Shown here in pieces: positions 1 to 11,722 of a stretch of DNA of 64,000 nucleotides. Within the stretch, counting starts at the first letter, position 1, and every line of letters begins with the position of its first letter. Source of the DNA: Roridomyces roridus (Eukaryota > Basidiomycota > Agaricomycetes > Agaricales > Mycenaceae); NCBI GenBank assembly GCA_029378245.1, contig JARKIF010000006.1, positions 372,001 through 436,000 on the forward strand. Reading direction: 5' to 3'. Below the pieces are notes generated by a model, which was not told the DNA's origin, searched no databases, and was given only the letters and a program-made list of their open reading frames with translations. Made by a program: the position numbers and the translations under genes.

Positions 1-1
1 T

Positions 2-3000
2 AATTTAACCATGGACCTTGATGACACTCCCGAAGACTTCATAACCCTGCAGAACAACAGAGGAGACATCATTGTGTCTTCAATTGTCGACGATTACACA
101 ATGCGTCCGTCGGTCTACAACTCTGTCAACTTGTATGAGTGGATTCAGTCACATCAGAAGAGGGCATTCACCAAATCGGAAAAAGATCATATTCTGCAGG
201 AGCGTGAACTGTACAGTGCGTTTGAGAAAGATATCAGTGACTCAGATAGCTCCTCCTCCTTCATTGATGGAGACCAAGATTTGACGCAAAGCAGTGCCAA
301 TGAATCAGATGATGAAATTCAATTTGAGCCTGGTGATGCAAAAACTACACCACCCAAGTACCCCTTCATCGGAGAACACCGCCAGAAAGACACCCATGGT
401 GTGTACTGTGACTTTTCCAGGCTCAACAAGATAATCCCAAATTTCATGGGAGGTGCCATTCCACGATCAGACCGTGGAGATCGTGAATATTACTGTTTAT
501 CTATTTTGACAATGTTTAAACCTTGGCGTTCACCGAGAGATCTCAAGGAGGTGTCCTCCACTTGGGATGAAACCTTCAATGATCACACCTTCACTGGACG
601 GCAACACGAGTTGTTGAAGAACTTCAACCTCCGTTTTGAATGCAATGATGCACGAGATGATCACTATGCAGCAATGAAACGCAAACTGGCTGAAGCAGAT
701 TTTGAACCTTCCAGCCGTTTCAACCAAACCATCCTGGGTCACAAGGATGATGTCGTAGACTTCATTGATGATGAGCTAGAAGAATTTGAAGATTACTCTG
801 CGCATGAAATTGGTCCCAAATCTCGTAAATTGAAAGCGCAGATGGAGGAGATAAGGTCCGTACTGGCTGGTTCTAAATGGCTGAATAAAACAACTGACGG
901 TTTGATCATGAATGTTTCGACTGAAGCTTTAACTCCACCTTTCAAAACTAAAACAAGCTGGTCAAAAATTGTGGACGCCGAGAGAAAGCTGCTCACAGTC
1001 AACAAATTGGCCAATATGCCTACAAGCTATTCCGGTCATGGTGCACCATTCACTGCGGCTACACACAACAAAGTCGAGGAACTGCCGTTCAACTATTTCA
1101 CCTCTGCTCAAAAAGTTGATGCAGACTTGAACATGAACATCAAGCTGGAATGCTGTGACTTCTTTACATTGAACATTGAACAGACCAGAGCATTTACAAT
1201 TGTGGCAGACCATGCCTCAGCAGTCCAGTCAGTGCCATTGAGAATGTATCTCGGTGGCATGGGAGGTTCGGGTAAATCACAAGTCATCAAGGCTATTAGC
1301 CGGTTTTTTGAAATGAGGAATGAAAATTACAGGTTTATGCTCCTCGGACCCACAGGATCAACCGCAGCTCTTGTAAATGGCTCCACTTACCATTCTGTCT
1401 TCAAGGTGCCTCGAGAAACAGGGCGCAAAAATAGAGATGACATTGACGGAATTCGCAATGAAGCAACAGCAATGGCAGCTGTCAATGAGCGCATCCAGGG
1501 TGTAGAGTATATTTTCCTTGATGAAGTGTCCATGGTGTCCTGCAACGATCTGCAAACCCTGGCAAGTCAGGCTGCCAAGGCCAGAAATATCCATGATGTT
1601 GCATTTGGGGGATTGAATGTGATCCTGGCCGGTGATTTTGCACAGTTGCCACCAACTCGGGGCCCTGCTCTGTATGCATCCTTGAAAACCCCTAGTCTTG
1701 CAGATGCAAATACCGATTTTGATCAAGCCTCAATTCTGGGTCGTATGATTTGGCACCAGTTCAATACTGTTGTGATTCTCCGGCAGAATATGAGACAGAG
1801 TACTTCCACAGCGGAGGATTTAAAACTGCGTACTGCATTGGAAAATATGAGATACCGTGCATGCACCGCTGAAGATATTGAATTCCTGAGATCCCGTGTA
1901 GCCAGTGACAAGCCGGGTCATCCACGTTTGGACTCTGTTGAGTTCAGAAATGTGTCTGTGATCACTGCCTGGAATGTGCATAAAGATACAATAAATCAAC
2001 TGGGCGCAGAGAGGTTTGCCGCAGACACTGGCCAAGAGCTCCATGAATTCTACTCTGTTGACCGAATGAGTGCAGCAAATGTGGACCGAAGGAAGTGGAA
2101 GAATTGTCCCCAAGCCCGAGTCCGTCGAATTGGTCCGCAGTTGCAGGAGCAGCTCTGGATGGCAACACCGTCGGCAACAGCAGAGCATGTTCCCGGCTGC
2201 TTGCGTCTATGTGTAGGCATGCCTGTCATGATCAAATCAAATGATGCTACTGAACTCTGTATAACCAAAGGTCAAGAGGCATCTGTGCGTGGCTGGAATC
2301 AATCCATTGGTCCTCATGGGAAACCCATACTAGAAACTCTCTTCGTGGAGCTGATGAACCACCGCGGCCTATACAGATCCCTGAACTTCCGCAGAATGTT
2401 GTGCCCTTGCCTCGAGCAACAATGAAAACAACAGGACTACTTGAGGATGATTCACTCCTGAGCTTGAACAGAGAACAGATCCCAGTCCTGCAGAATTTCT
2501 CAATGACGGATTATGGGGCACAGGGAAAGTCAAGAAATCCAAATGTTTGCCATTTGAATAATTGTCAGAGCCATATGGCTTACTATGTTGCGCTGTCCAG
2601 GGGAACACAAGCATCAGGAACAGCCATCATTCAAGGCTTTGATGAAAAAATGATCACAGGTGGAATCACGGGATTTCTTCGTCAGGAGTTCCGTGAGCTT
2701 GAGATGTTGGATGAAATTACAACCTTGAGGTATAATGGTGAACTGCCGTTGCAAGTGACTGGTTTTTACCGTGGTCAACTTCTGCGTTCCTACTTGCAGT
2801 GGCGCAAAGACGATAGTGATCCAGCACATATACATCCTGCTATACGGGCGCACAGGATCATCTCAAATATTTCCCCCGATGTGTACAACACCTGGAAACC
2901 GACGGGTGTATCTGCAAAACGAGGCACCAGGCGATGTTCCGCAAGCGATGTTGATACAAGAAATCCAAAGACAAGAAAGACTCAGCATCACAACAACCGT

Positions 3001-3873
3001 GAAACACAGGCCGGGTTGAGCTCAGGTGGAAGTCCGATTGGCCTTGTGTGGGATAATGTGAACTGGAGTTGTGGCTATGATGCACTTTTCACGCCACTTG
3101 GCCATCTGTGGCGATCCGATAAGCAGAAGTGGACCACCCTTTTCAACCATCTGAATCCCATACTGCGTCTCTGGGCAAACTGGATGGTTGCCCATGAGGA
3201 CACTCCTGAGATACCCAGAGATAAAGCCAGGCAGTCTTTGACCGCTTCTGATGCCTCCAAATTTCCTCTCGGACCTGTGTGCTTGCGACTCGATGATCTG
3301 TTCAGTTCTGTCTCCAATCAAGTAACATATGGCCAGGCGAGAACCTACTGTAATGTTTGTGGCTACTTGGAAGCTGGACTCACTGACACTTTTGGAATGC
3401 ACTTGACAACATACCGAACGCACGACTTGGGAAATGGTCAGATTACCACAAGTCAATGGTTGTCTCATCATTTCAACCGATCCATTCGAAGGCAATGCCC
3501 ACAATGTGGTTCTCGAGGAGCTCGTACACACCTTTGCCGGCAGACAAATATAATTGCAGTCCCGCCTATTTTCATTCTCAGTATAACCATGAGTGAGCTT
3601 ATTGTTGAAGACACTCTGCATTTCCGGACAGAGAGCACTGTGGATCAAATGAATCTTGTCGGTCTTATCTATCACTCCGAGACTGATCGACATTTCTCAA
3701 GTGCCACCGTCGGCGATGATAAAGCTCTCTGGTATCACGATGGAATTGCTACAGGGAGGCGCTGCGTGCCAATGGGTTATATCTCTTCATTTGACAATCA
3801 TTCGCTGCATAACCAGGGGAGCTACAAGCTGGCAGCGGCCATATACAGCCATTCCGCATCGACACCCATCTGA
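2..3873 (+). pseudogene. Helitron helicase with C-terminal cysteine-protease-like domain, 5' truncated and frameshifted
   Basis: 3' two-thirds of a Helitron Rep/helicase; the rolling-circle Rep part lies upstream of the window, since the frame is open to base 2. PIF1-type SF1B helicase motifs are visible: Walker A GGMGGSGKS (about nt 1255-1280), Walker B FLDEVSMVS (about 1513-1540) and the late motif YVALSRG (about 2584-2604). The frame ends at 2425, while the next frame carries the rest to 3873. Dropping into it near 2357-2362 gives a smooth family-like join, so one base (probably a C) is missing. After the helicase comes NWSCGYDALF (about 3061-3090), Cys pairs CNVC and CPQC, and HFSS...WYHDG (about 3691-3740). 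This resembles the Cys box, zinc finger and His box of a ubiquitin-hydrolase-like (C19-type) fold; that assignment is inference. Probably inactive unless the shift is a sequencing error. Confidence 0.5.
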
Positions 3874-4577
3874 ACTGTTCAAGTTTGAAAAAGAGGAATC
3901 GTACCTGCCATGCGAAGCAATGGCCTCAAAGCCAGGTACATCTACAGCTCTGCGGTTTGTGAACCGGATTTCGATGCGCTCCAGACCCGATTTGAGAAAA
4001 CCACGTGCGACGGGAGACGACGTCGGACTCGGAGATCGGTTACAGGTAGGAATGTTCTCGGGTGTGCTAGAATTCCGAGCCCAATATCGACCATGAGAGC
4101 GGTGGAGGAGGTTGAATTTGTGGCTTGAGATGTAAGCTTAGTGGATCCCAGAGGAGGAGGGGAGATAATCAAAGTTGAGCCGGTGATGATGGTGGTAGAA
4201 GACAAGGAGCATCAAGGAGCATCTGGCACACAAGGTGACGAACTTGGACAATACCCAAAACACGGGCCACCCTATGCCCATCACGCATTCTGTGCCTTGG
4301 CCGCAGTGTTCCGTGCCGGTAATCGCAGATTCTCTCGAGAAATCAGCAGAACAAAAGCAATTTTCTTTCCAGAGGCACAGGGAGAGTCGGAGCTGAGCCA
4401 CGGAATTGAACAGTGGGCTCCAGAGTTTGCAGTCGCAAGTTAAGAACAGGAGTCCCCGAGTCAGGTGTTAGTCCTGGAGGTAGAGTCATTCACCAGAAAC
4501 GGGGTGGCTTGTTTGCAACCCAGTCAGGTCCTACTTTGTAGTACCCAGTTTTGTACATGTTGATTAAAATTGATTTA
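3874..4577. other. non-coding stretch after the Helitron helicase
   Basis: No convincing coding frame. It probably contains the Helitron 3' end. I looked for a terminal hairpin followed by a CTRR end and found none that I would defend, so the right boundary of the Helitron is undetermined. Confidence 0.4.
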
Positions 4578-5645
4578 CAGCAGTTCCTGCAAATAATGTC
4601 AATCACCATTTTTTTTTTCGCGTGTTACCAAAAAAGGCAATTTAGCCTTCTTGCTTGTCGTCTCGAGTCTTCTCTGTCTCCCACCACTCAAATCGGCGCA
4701 CAGGAGCCTCTGTGAGGCCTTCGGGTGTCTTAGAGGCATGTCGCCGCCGTTCTACCGCTGAGACGGGTGCCACGGGCCTCAATTACACCGTAATCGTACC
4801 TCGCTTTCGCACCGGTATCCTGGCCCCACACCCACCATCGGCCTCATCCAAGACTATGTGAAGACCCAGAGAAGCCGTAGGACAACGGGAGATGGAAATT
4901 ATCCAGGGATCGTGTCGAATCGAGCATTGACCGTCAGGTGTGTATCCTACGCGCCTGGTCCTCGGCCGCAGCTCAATGTCCTATCGGCCATTCCCATTCT
5001 GCACAAGCCCGTGCCGCTCTCAACCACGGACTACTCCATACTATGATACTATGCATACTCAAGGCTCGGCGGGCTTCGACGAATCAGACGACATCGGACA
5101 GCAGGCTGGCGCGCAGTCTTGCGTGCGCACGGACCTGGGATTCTCAGCATCCCTGACGCCCTGCCTCCTGCCGCCGGGCGCGTTACCATCCTGCAACCCG
5201 CGGGCCACGCTGCGAGAGGCGAGCGCAAGGCGGGGTTTGCTTGGCCTGCACCTCACCTTCCGACTCCTTCGTCCCTCACTGCCTCACTTCGACCCATGTG
5301 ACGATGTCTTTTGTGCAGTGGCCGGTGGCGTCGTCCTTTCAGGGTTCCTGCTCAGCGCTTGTGAGAGCCCAACGCTGCAGGGATTGCGGGAGTGGACTTG
5401 CAGGGGAGTAGTCGGGGACGCGAGGGCGGCCGATCTTTGCACGATAATTCCACTGTAGATGACTCTTTCATACGCATTGAATCTACTCTATATAACTCAT
5501 ATTCACTTGAAATGACCTCCTTTTGAGTACCGCGAGCCTTGCGAGGGCAGGAGACACGAGACAAAGGGGAGTTACACAAAATTTCCATTTTGGGAAGACG
5601 CGAAAAAAAAAAAATGGTGATTGACATTATTTACAGGAACTGCTG
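4578..5645. mobile_element. Tc1/mariner-like non-autonomous DNA element, about 1.07 kb, TA-flanked
   Basis: Long terminal inverted repeats face each other: the left arm begins CAGCAGTTCCTGCAAATA at 4578 and its near-perfect reverse complement ends at 5645. The arms match for about 45 nt through a poly-T/poly-A tract followed by CGCG, then imperfectly for another 15. Each end is bordered by TA (4576-4577 and 5646-5647), as expected for a TA target duplication of the Tc1/mariner (pogo/Fot-like) superfamily. The interior shows no transposase motifs. Its open frames (for example 4940-5458) are unrecognised GC-rich sequence, so it is either a deletion derivative or a carrier of captured host sequence. 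Confidence 0.75.
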
Positions 5646-5647
5646 TA

Positions 5648-5991
5648 ACTCGCGATACACTTGTTCTCATGAGAAACGGACACCACAGGAAGAGTCCCCG
5701 GGTAACAGACTACAAGTCAAGGCAATCGTCTCATTTTCAGTTTGGTAATATCTTTACGCAAACTACCGCACTGCGCCAGTGGATGTCACACTGGCGCCGT
5801 CACGCGCGTAATTCGGCGCCGATCACTGCGCCAATTGCGCCAATTGCGCCTCCGGCGGCAATTTCACCGTGCCCGTCCTGGGGATATCATATTTAGATAT
5901 CACAATGGCTCGGCGTCCGGCAAGTGAGAAGTATATACAAGCTTGCTTAAATACCAAGACTGCGCATTCACATATCCTGCCCCGTCGTACA
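5648..5991. other. intergenic stretch upstream of the Zn2Cys6 fragment
   Basis: No gene seen. It contains a short run of GCGCCAATT-type repeats (about 5815-5850), rich in GCGCC palindromes, which could be promoter-associated. Confidence 0.35.
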
Positions 5992-6236
5992 ATGCCCCAC
6001 CTATCCCCTCTTCGGAAAAGACGCACCCTTGCATGCACAAATTGTCGGAAGCGGAAGATCAGGGTAAGTATGGCTGGTTATACTTCTGGCAAGCCAAGCG
6101 GATGATCAAGAACCTCAGTGTATCCAACTCGATAGCTCATGTTGGGATTTCGGGATTTCGGCACGGTTCTGACTCACCACCTCCGGAACCTTCCAGGCCC
6201 CACAGCGAGCGGCAGCCGTGTCGAGCGCATGCATGA
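5992..6236 (+). pseudogene. Zn(II)2Cys6 transcription factor, first exon plus degraded remnant
   Basis: An ATG at 5992 opens a 24-residue exon ending RRTLACTNCRKRKIR, the first half of a fungal binuclear zinc cluster (CxxCRxRK), followed immediately by a GTAAGT donor at 6064. The second half should supply CDxxxPCxxC. After a plausible acceptor near 6205 the sequence reads SERQPCRAHA and stops, so the third cysteine is replaced and the downstream protein is missing. No activator domain follows before the GH125 gene. I read it as a truncated, non-functional copy of a DNA-binding regulator. A small chance remains that distant exons exist within the GH125 span, but nothing there supports it. Confidence 0.6.
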
Positions 6237-6400
6237 AGAACTTGGTAGCAGAAGCGGTCTAGGGCTCAGAATGGAATGATATCGTCGCCGTCTCAATGTT
6301 TCTTCTCATTTCAACTTGGCTACACATCCCCACGAGCGACTAGCCCACATGCTGGCCTACATCAAGTTCGAATTCACCACCTATCCCTTCCTACTCCTGC
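6237..6400. other. short spacer 3' of the GH125 gene
   Basis: No gene; contains the 3' untranslated region of the minus-strand mannosidase gene. Confidence 0.4.
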
Positions 6401-8880
6401 TCAAAACTCGCGATGCGCATGTTCATTCTGACCCGGCTTGTACGGGAAATTATTGTGGAAGATGAGCCCCGGCTTGCGCTGTGCGAGGTCGAGGAGCATC
6501 TCGGCAAAATAGCTGTTTGCCTGCGCATGTAATGTAAGCTGCCAAGTCAAGGTAATCCTAGCTAGTGCACATACCCAAGCAAACCAAGAACGCGTATACG
6601 ACGTGGCGTCGTAGATAGACTGCGACTCGTGGATCAGACCGAGGCCGACGGTGTTCTTTATTTTATTGAGGGTTGAGTCACAGTGGGAGGACGAGGACGT
6701 ACCTTGGCGATAGAATACAACATCGTAGTGATCTCGGTGTCATCGTCGGTACCATAGATGGCAGAAATGAGTGACATGGGCCAGGGGTGCCATACATCGA
6801 CGTGCGGGCCTCTGTTCTTTCATTCATCAGATCGAAATAAATGCTAAGGGAGAGGGAAGATACTGACCCGATTCCACTAAAGTTCTGCCCCGCAGCGTAG
6901 TACGGGTTTTGTTTCGAGAGAAGGAGTTTGCGCGTTTTGATGTACGCAGGGTGTGTCTTTTTGAGGAAGCCGAGGTATGGGAGGGCGAGGAGGGACTGTG
7001 CGGAAGAGCGATTTATCAGAGTTCCTGCGCTGTGTGTGGAAGAAAATGACATACGGGAACATTCGCGTCGTCCATAATGTTGCGGGAACCAAATCCTGAG
7101 GAAGATTGGATCAAGGCAGTCGTGACGAAGGGGGACAATTACCATTCGTCTCATACGCAAAGACATTATCCTCCAGCTGTTCGAAAGTAAATGAGTCATC
7201 TCTCCTCGTGATCATAACAACTCACAGAATGCGCCCAGACGGCTTCCTCAATGCGCTTGCTCAACATCGTAGCCTTGCTGCTAATCTTCTTCCCATTACC
7301 ACTCTTCGCCTGGCCGGACGAGACGAGGATATCAGATAGATGGTCAAGCTCGACCGAGAGCATCGCATTGGCGGGGGTGAGGAACGCGTAGACGCTGAGA
7401 TCGTCGCTCGGACGATGATGCGTGCCGACCATTCCTGTATATCCCACGGATTAACTCATTCATGGTCCAGCAATGGAAATACAGACCAGTGTACTCCTTG
7501 GGTTCGCCATTCCCTCTATTGATGACAGCGGGACTTAGCGCGCCGTTACCGCCCGTCCAGTTGTAGTACGAGATAAAGTTGAAGTTGTCGTCAAAAGTGC
7601 CTTGGGACTGTTCGTCGATGACGCGGAAGATTTGGTTGACCGCGTTATACCCTGGTGCGCATAGGCGTCTTAATCGCAAGAGAGATAGACAGAGGATGAA
7701 CATACAGTTTTCGTTCATGAACGAAGAGTCCTCGGTGGCTTGGTAGTACGAACGAGAAAGCTTGAGGAAGCCGCAGAGAGAGTCGATTTCGTACTGGTTG
7801 GGTAAGCGGAGATACTGGATGAGGCTAGAAAATATGTACCTTGCATTCAAAGACGGTTTGATTGTTCACGGGGCTATCCACAAGTCAGTTCCAACACCGT
7901 CATCGAGTAGAGAAAAACTCACGGGTTGACCGTGACACCGTCCGCCCAGTCGTTATGCGACGGTGCGAGGCCAGACTCTGCGGGCGGCTGGAAGGCACCG
8001 CAATACGGGTATTCCGAGACGTATCGCGCTTCGTTGTTGATCACAGCTTTGACCAGAGTCGCCAAAGCAGGGTCGGAGCTCAGGAGAGGGGCATAATGCG
8101 CGAACTTGGAACGAGGATGTAAGAGTAAACTCATCGAAAGGGCTAGAAGTACGCACCTGGTTGGCAGTGTCGCGCAGCCATTGGGCCCTAACGAAGCTCA
8201 AGAATCGATTGGGCGGCAAACGGTGGAACGCACGTAATATCCTATGTAAGATGCAGATTAGAATGAGCGGTGGGCGGAAGCGAAATCGGCTTACTCCCGT
8301 AATGATAAAGGCCAGATTCTCCGTCTGTCGATTGTGAGATGGGTCAGATTGGTGAGTAACAAGGATATACGAACGGCGTTGAAGTACTTGACGGTCGTAT
8401 CTGCCACCGAGTCAAAGGAATGCTCCAACGCAAGTACAAACCACGGATACGTACCGAGGGTGTTGGGGAAGGTATTCTCGAAGAGACGCGCCAGGTCTGG
8501 ATCCTTCAGACGTTGTGTCATATCCACGATAACTTGCTGTGAGTGGTGTGTTAGCCAACAGCGACGGACAGGCCGGGATAGCATACCTCGACGGCAGAGC
8601 TGTTGAAGGTACGGCACTCTGTATGACCATGTCAGCGACTCGAGCGGCGGGGATGGAAGAGTCGGACGACGTACCAGGGCTGGGCCGCATGTAAGGCAGG
8701 GCGAGCGGTCCAGTGGATCGATCTCCGTGAGGCTCCTGGATTCCACAGAGAATCTGTATCATGTATCTTTCAACGGGATGGGTTGGATCACACCTGTGAG
8801 TACGTCGCATAATCCGGGCATTGGGCAGCCGCCGCGAGGACACTCGCGAGAAGTGAGGTGCCGGTCAGGATGAGCCTCAT
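6401..8880 (-). CDS. GH125 exo-alpha-1,6-mannosidase (Mug157-like), secreted, about 19 exons
   Basis: Glycoside hydrolase family 125 removes alpha-1,6-linked mannose from non-reducing ends; fungal members act in the secretory pathway or outside the cell. The start at 8880 opens a signal peptide (MRLILTGTSLLASVLAAAA) followed by CPDYATYSQ. Successive exons give family blocks in order: STGPLALPYMRPSP, LARLFENTFPNTL, AQWLRDTANQ, SHNDWADGVTVNP, LDSLCGFLKLSRSYY-like, IDEQSQGTFDDNFNF, VGTHHRPSDDLS, KQNPYYAAGQNFSGIG, HPWPMSLISAIYGTDDD and ANSYFAEMLLDLAQRKPG, ending HREF with the stop at 6401. All introns I placed are GT-AG and phase-consistent, about 45-70 nt. One exon is only 8 nt (8234-8241), supplying most of the residues D-I-T before AQWLRD. 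No frameshift or stop is seen, so I consider it functional. The 5' flank holds no obvious TATA. Confidence 0.92.
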
Positions 8881-9640
8881 CGTGGTCGTGGTGATAGAGA
8901 GCGGGGTTACGAGAGGCATTACGTCGGCTGTTGAGGAGGTCACGCGTGTCATGTGGTGCAATGCGCATGTGATGCATCGGAGCGATGCCAAGGTGATGCC
9001 AAGTTCTTGATGCGCCACAACCCCGCCGTGGGTCACGGTCTGCCTCACGGAAGTCACTGTCAAAATTCAAGCTTGAAGTAGAGCCAGGCGGCGAGGACGC
9101 AGGTCAGATTTGACGCGGGACAGATACTTACAAGAATGGGACGGGGAAAGGACCTGCATGTATTTATCTGGAGTCGCACGGCAGGCTTATCTTATCCCGC
9201 CCACCAGCCCCGGGCAAGCTCCGGGCCGCAATTGAAATGCCAACTTTGCGTCGCTAGGTTCACAAAGGTTCGATCAACCCGACTCGCGCTGGTCTAGATC
9301 GACCGGTGGTCCTGTGAGTGCAAGTGACGCAAGGGCTCGTTGCAGGGCGTACTTGAAGTGCATACCTGAACTTTGACCTATTGGTGCCAACCTAGTCCCC
9401 TGCTTCTCCGTGTGGTGCAGTGGGAAGCGAATTGATAGTGGCCGTAACGAATGCCTTGAGCTTACAGCTCATACAAACTCCGGATTTACGCAGCCAATTG
9501 GAACTAGTCACAGAACAAGTGCGAGGCGTAGTGGTGTACAGTAGTAATGTGCTTACAAGTTCGAATCCCCGCAACAAAACAATGTCCAATCCAGCCTAGA
9601 AATCTGTCTGAACTCCATCTATATCCGCCGTAAGCACACA
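8881..9640. other. GH125 upstream region
   Basis: No coding frame recognised. It presumably contains the promoter of the minus-strand mannosidase gene. A tRNA-like segment with an AGTTCGAATCC B-box-like core lies at about 9520-9579 on the plus strand. Confidence 0.4.
9520..9579 (+). repeat. tRNA-like (Pol III promoter-like) fragment
   Basis: GGCGTAGTGGTGTAC resembles a tRNA A box and AGTTCGAATCC a B box, at a spacing (about 30 nt) like that of tRNA genes. No acceptor stem or anticodon arm folds, so this is a tRNA-derived repeat or decayed tRNA, not a working tRNA gene. Confidence 0.35.
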
Positions 9641-10566
9641 AGATAGCTTGGCTAAGAAATCAACACTCACCATTAACGCAACTCAATCTCAGACACCCTC
9701 CTTGTCCTCCTCTCACACGCAAAGACGGGAACAATGCCCTCAACCCCTTGACCACCCCCACAAACTGCTCAAACCCGATCCTATTTCCCGAAGGCCTCCA
9801 CGACATCCCGTCTTTGGACACAATAATATGCACGCAACGCAGCCGGGGTGCCTCGAGCCCCGCAACCACCGTGTCGAACCTCGAAAACGAAGTTGAATTC
9901 AGGAAAACGCTGGAAGAGCAACAGGCATCGCAGCTAGGGGATTGGCAGTTTAGTCGCGTCGCCCTGCTTAATATACGCTTCCTGCAAATGAATACCCCGG
10001 ATCTCGCGACTCACTTGAATAGACACTGGAGTGGGAACGAACCGCAACACATGTACTCGTCAAGGGATAGTCAACCTTTAGGTCGTCAGAAACACCCGAG
10101 GGCTCCGTGACGCCGTCCCGAGCGCTGGATCCGTTCAAATTCCATTTCAAATGCTCCCAGGTCGAGTTAGGTTCCGCTGTGTATTGAAATGTCCAATCGT
10201 AGCCGACGTTGATCCAGACACTGGTCAAGAATGGAGCAGGACCAATCCGCAGACCGATTGGTAATGCATAGACGTCGGCCACGATTCCATCACCGACAAC
10301 AATACATACCCCGTCGGCAGCCGAGTCTGAGTCTGAGCTAGCGGCCAGCTATCTCCGTGAATCGTGTGCCCCTTCGGATGACGCTGAGCCCGAAGTTGGC
10401 TGGTGTCCGTCAGGGGCCGCGACGCATTGAGCATTGAGTCTTGACAGATGGCTGGAGTAAACGTGACAATAGCACAGAAAGGAGGGGTGGCCAGAGACAA
10501 GATGTGGGGCCGATCATTGATGCGCCACGGCTCTGCATTCGGAAATGAGAACAGAACCACAGTCAT
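9641..10566 (-). other. possible decayed minus-strand gene, unrecognised
   Basis: Three overlapping minus-strand open stretches (10566-10225, 10282-9968 and 9869-9660) could be exons of one gene. The middle one has a hydrophilic, tryptophan-rich sequence with a possible N-glycosylation site (NGSS). The last has FDTVVAGLEAPRLRCVHI, a style seen in F-box/leucine-rich fungal proteins, but no F-box is visible. Phase-consistent splices could not be established and the frames end without a convincing terminus. I do not assign a function; it may be a relic. Confidence 0.3.
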
Positions 10567-10684
10567 GACGCGTTACTTGCACGAGTCTGATTGGAATGTT
10601 GAAAAGATGAGATGCGGGCTGAATGCGGGCTACAAAGGATGCACGCAGAGTTTTCGGTCGCTGGTTAAAGGCATTTGTTTTGCG

Positions 10685-10690
10685 AAAAAA
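10685..10690 (-). terminator. Pol III oligo-T terminator of tRNA-Arg
   Basis: On the minus strand six T residues follow the tRNA 3' end by seven bases, the usual RNA polymerase III stop. Confidence 0.7.
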
Positions 10691-10697
10691 GGTGAGA

Positions 10698-10792
10698 CGA
10701 CCACGGTGCGGATCGAACGCACAATCTCTGCCTAACGAACTAGCCAACGGCTTAACCGGAAAGCAACGCAGTAACCATTTTGCCACGCGGCC
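10698..10792 (-). tRNA. tRNA-Arg(CCG) with a 22-nt intron
   Basis: The 95-nt minus-strand sequence folds as a cloverleaf. Acceptor GGCCGCG pairs with CGTGGTC (two G-U pairs). The T arm GTGCG-TTCGATC-CGCAC is perfect. The D arm is GCA/TGC with GG in the loop. The anticodon stem TTGCT/GGCAG pairs with G-U at both ends. The loop TTCCGG places anticodon CCG, reading arginine CGG codons, with a 22-nt intron directly after position 37; removing it leaves 73 nt. The discriminator is G. A T6 terminator follows. The intron position is canonical for nuclear tRNAs, and this is the only complete tRNA gene I find in the window. Confidence 0.88.
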
Positions 10793-10933
10793 GACAAGGA
10801 AGGTGATTTCAACGCCATACAACACGGGCTGGTCGCTATCTTGTGCCGGAATTTAAAAACCTTCTTTGCTGCTCGCGACATGCAAGAAAGAGTGCCGCTC
10901 TCTCTCGAGAGCTGATTCTCGTGTCTACCAGTA
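10793..10933. other. spacer between tRNA-Arg and the 5.2 kb transposon
   Basis: Short non-coding stretch. It ends with the left target-site copy ACCAGTA at 10927-10933. Confidence 0.5.
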
Positions 10934-11722
10934 TACGGTAGGCCTAAAGGTCGAGGTTCACGTTTCAGATCAGTCAGCCGTCAGACTGACATCGGCTATG
11001 TACTTCGGGTTTGCTCGGTCACTCGGATCACATATCCCGTCAATGATTGATCGGAATCACAGTTCTCCGAGTTGCCGAATCGAAAACTTTGGTCTTCACC
11101 TTTGCTTCCCGCTACACTGACTCAACACGGCGTCTACTTATTCGAACGCCGTTCGCTTCATCACCGGCAGTGCCATACGTACCCATCCATACACATGCAT
11201 GCAAAAGGTTTCAGTGATCCACTGTGTCTATACCATTGACATAGTATGTACAACCTAAGTATTCTATGCCTCCGAGAGAAGATTGTCCAGCCCTCGGTGA
11301 TCCTCAAGGCTGGACTTCCCAGGTGCTCGTACGCCGCCACTGCCTGCACCTCAAACTCCTCCGGAACCCATCGGTAGCACTCCTCCCGGGACTTGGGTAG
11401 AGTCTTCCGCAGCTCACGTACAAACTCGCGGTCAACTTCGATTCCTCCAAACTCGAGGCCAAAGTTTTGAGGTTTGTCAAAAACGTCCTGCGGTGACACC
11501 CCCGAGGGTAGGGCTTTGTTGCGTTGGTTGCGAGTCTTGTGTGTATTCCAGTACTCCACAAAGAGATCAACAGCATTCTGAACGATCCGAGACCAAAGCC
11601 AATGGAAGAGGTGGCTCCAGATGCCCAGTTAGGACATGTACAACAGCAGGGAAAAATAAACGCACATGTGTACGTCGTCCGTGACGTTCATATAGTTCTC
11701 AGTTTTACCAAGAAGGATGCAT

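Noticed and set aside
3656..4096. Plus-strand frame overlapping the end of the Helitron helicase
   Set aside because: Shadow frame of the protease-like domain; no motif after 3873.
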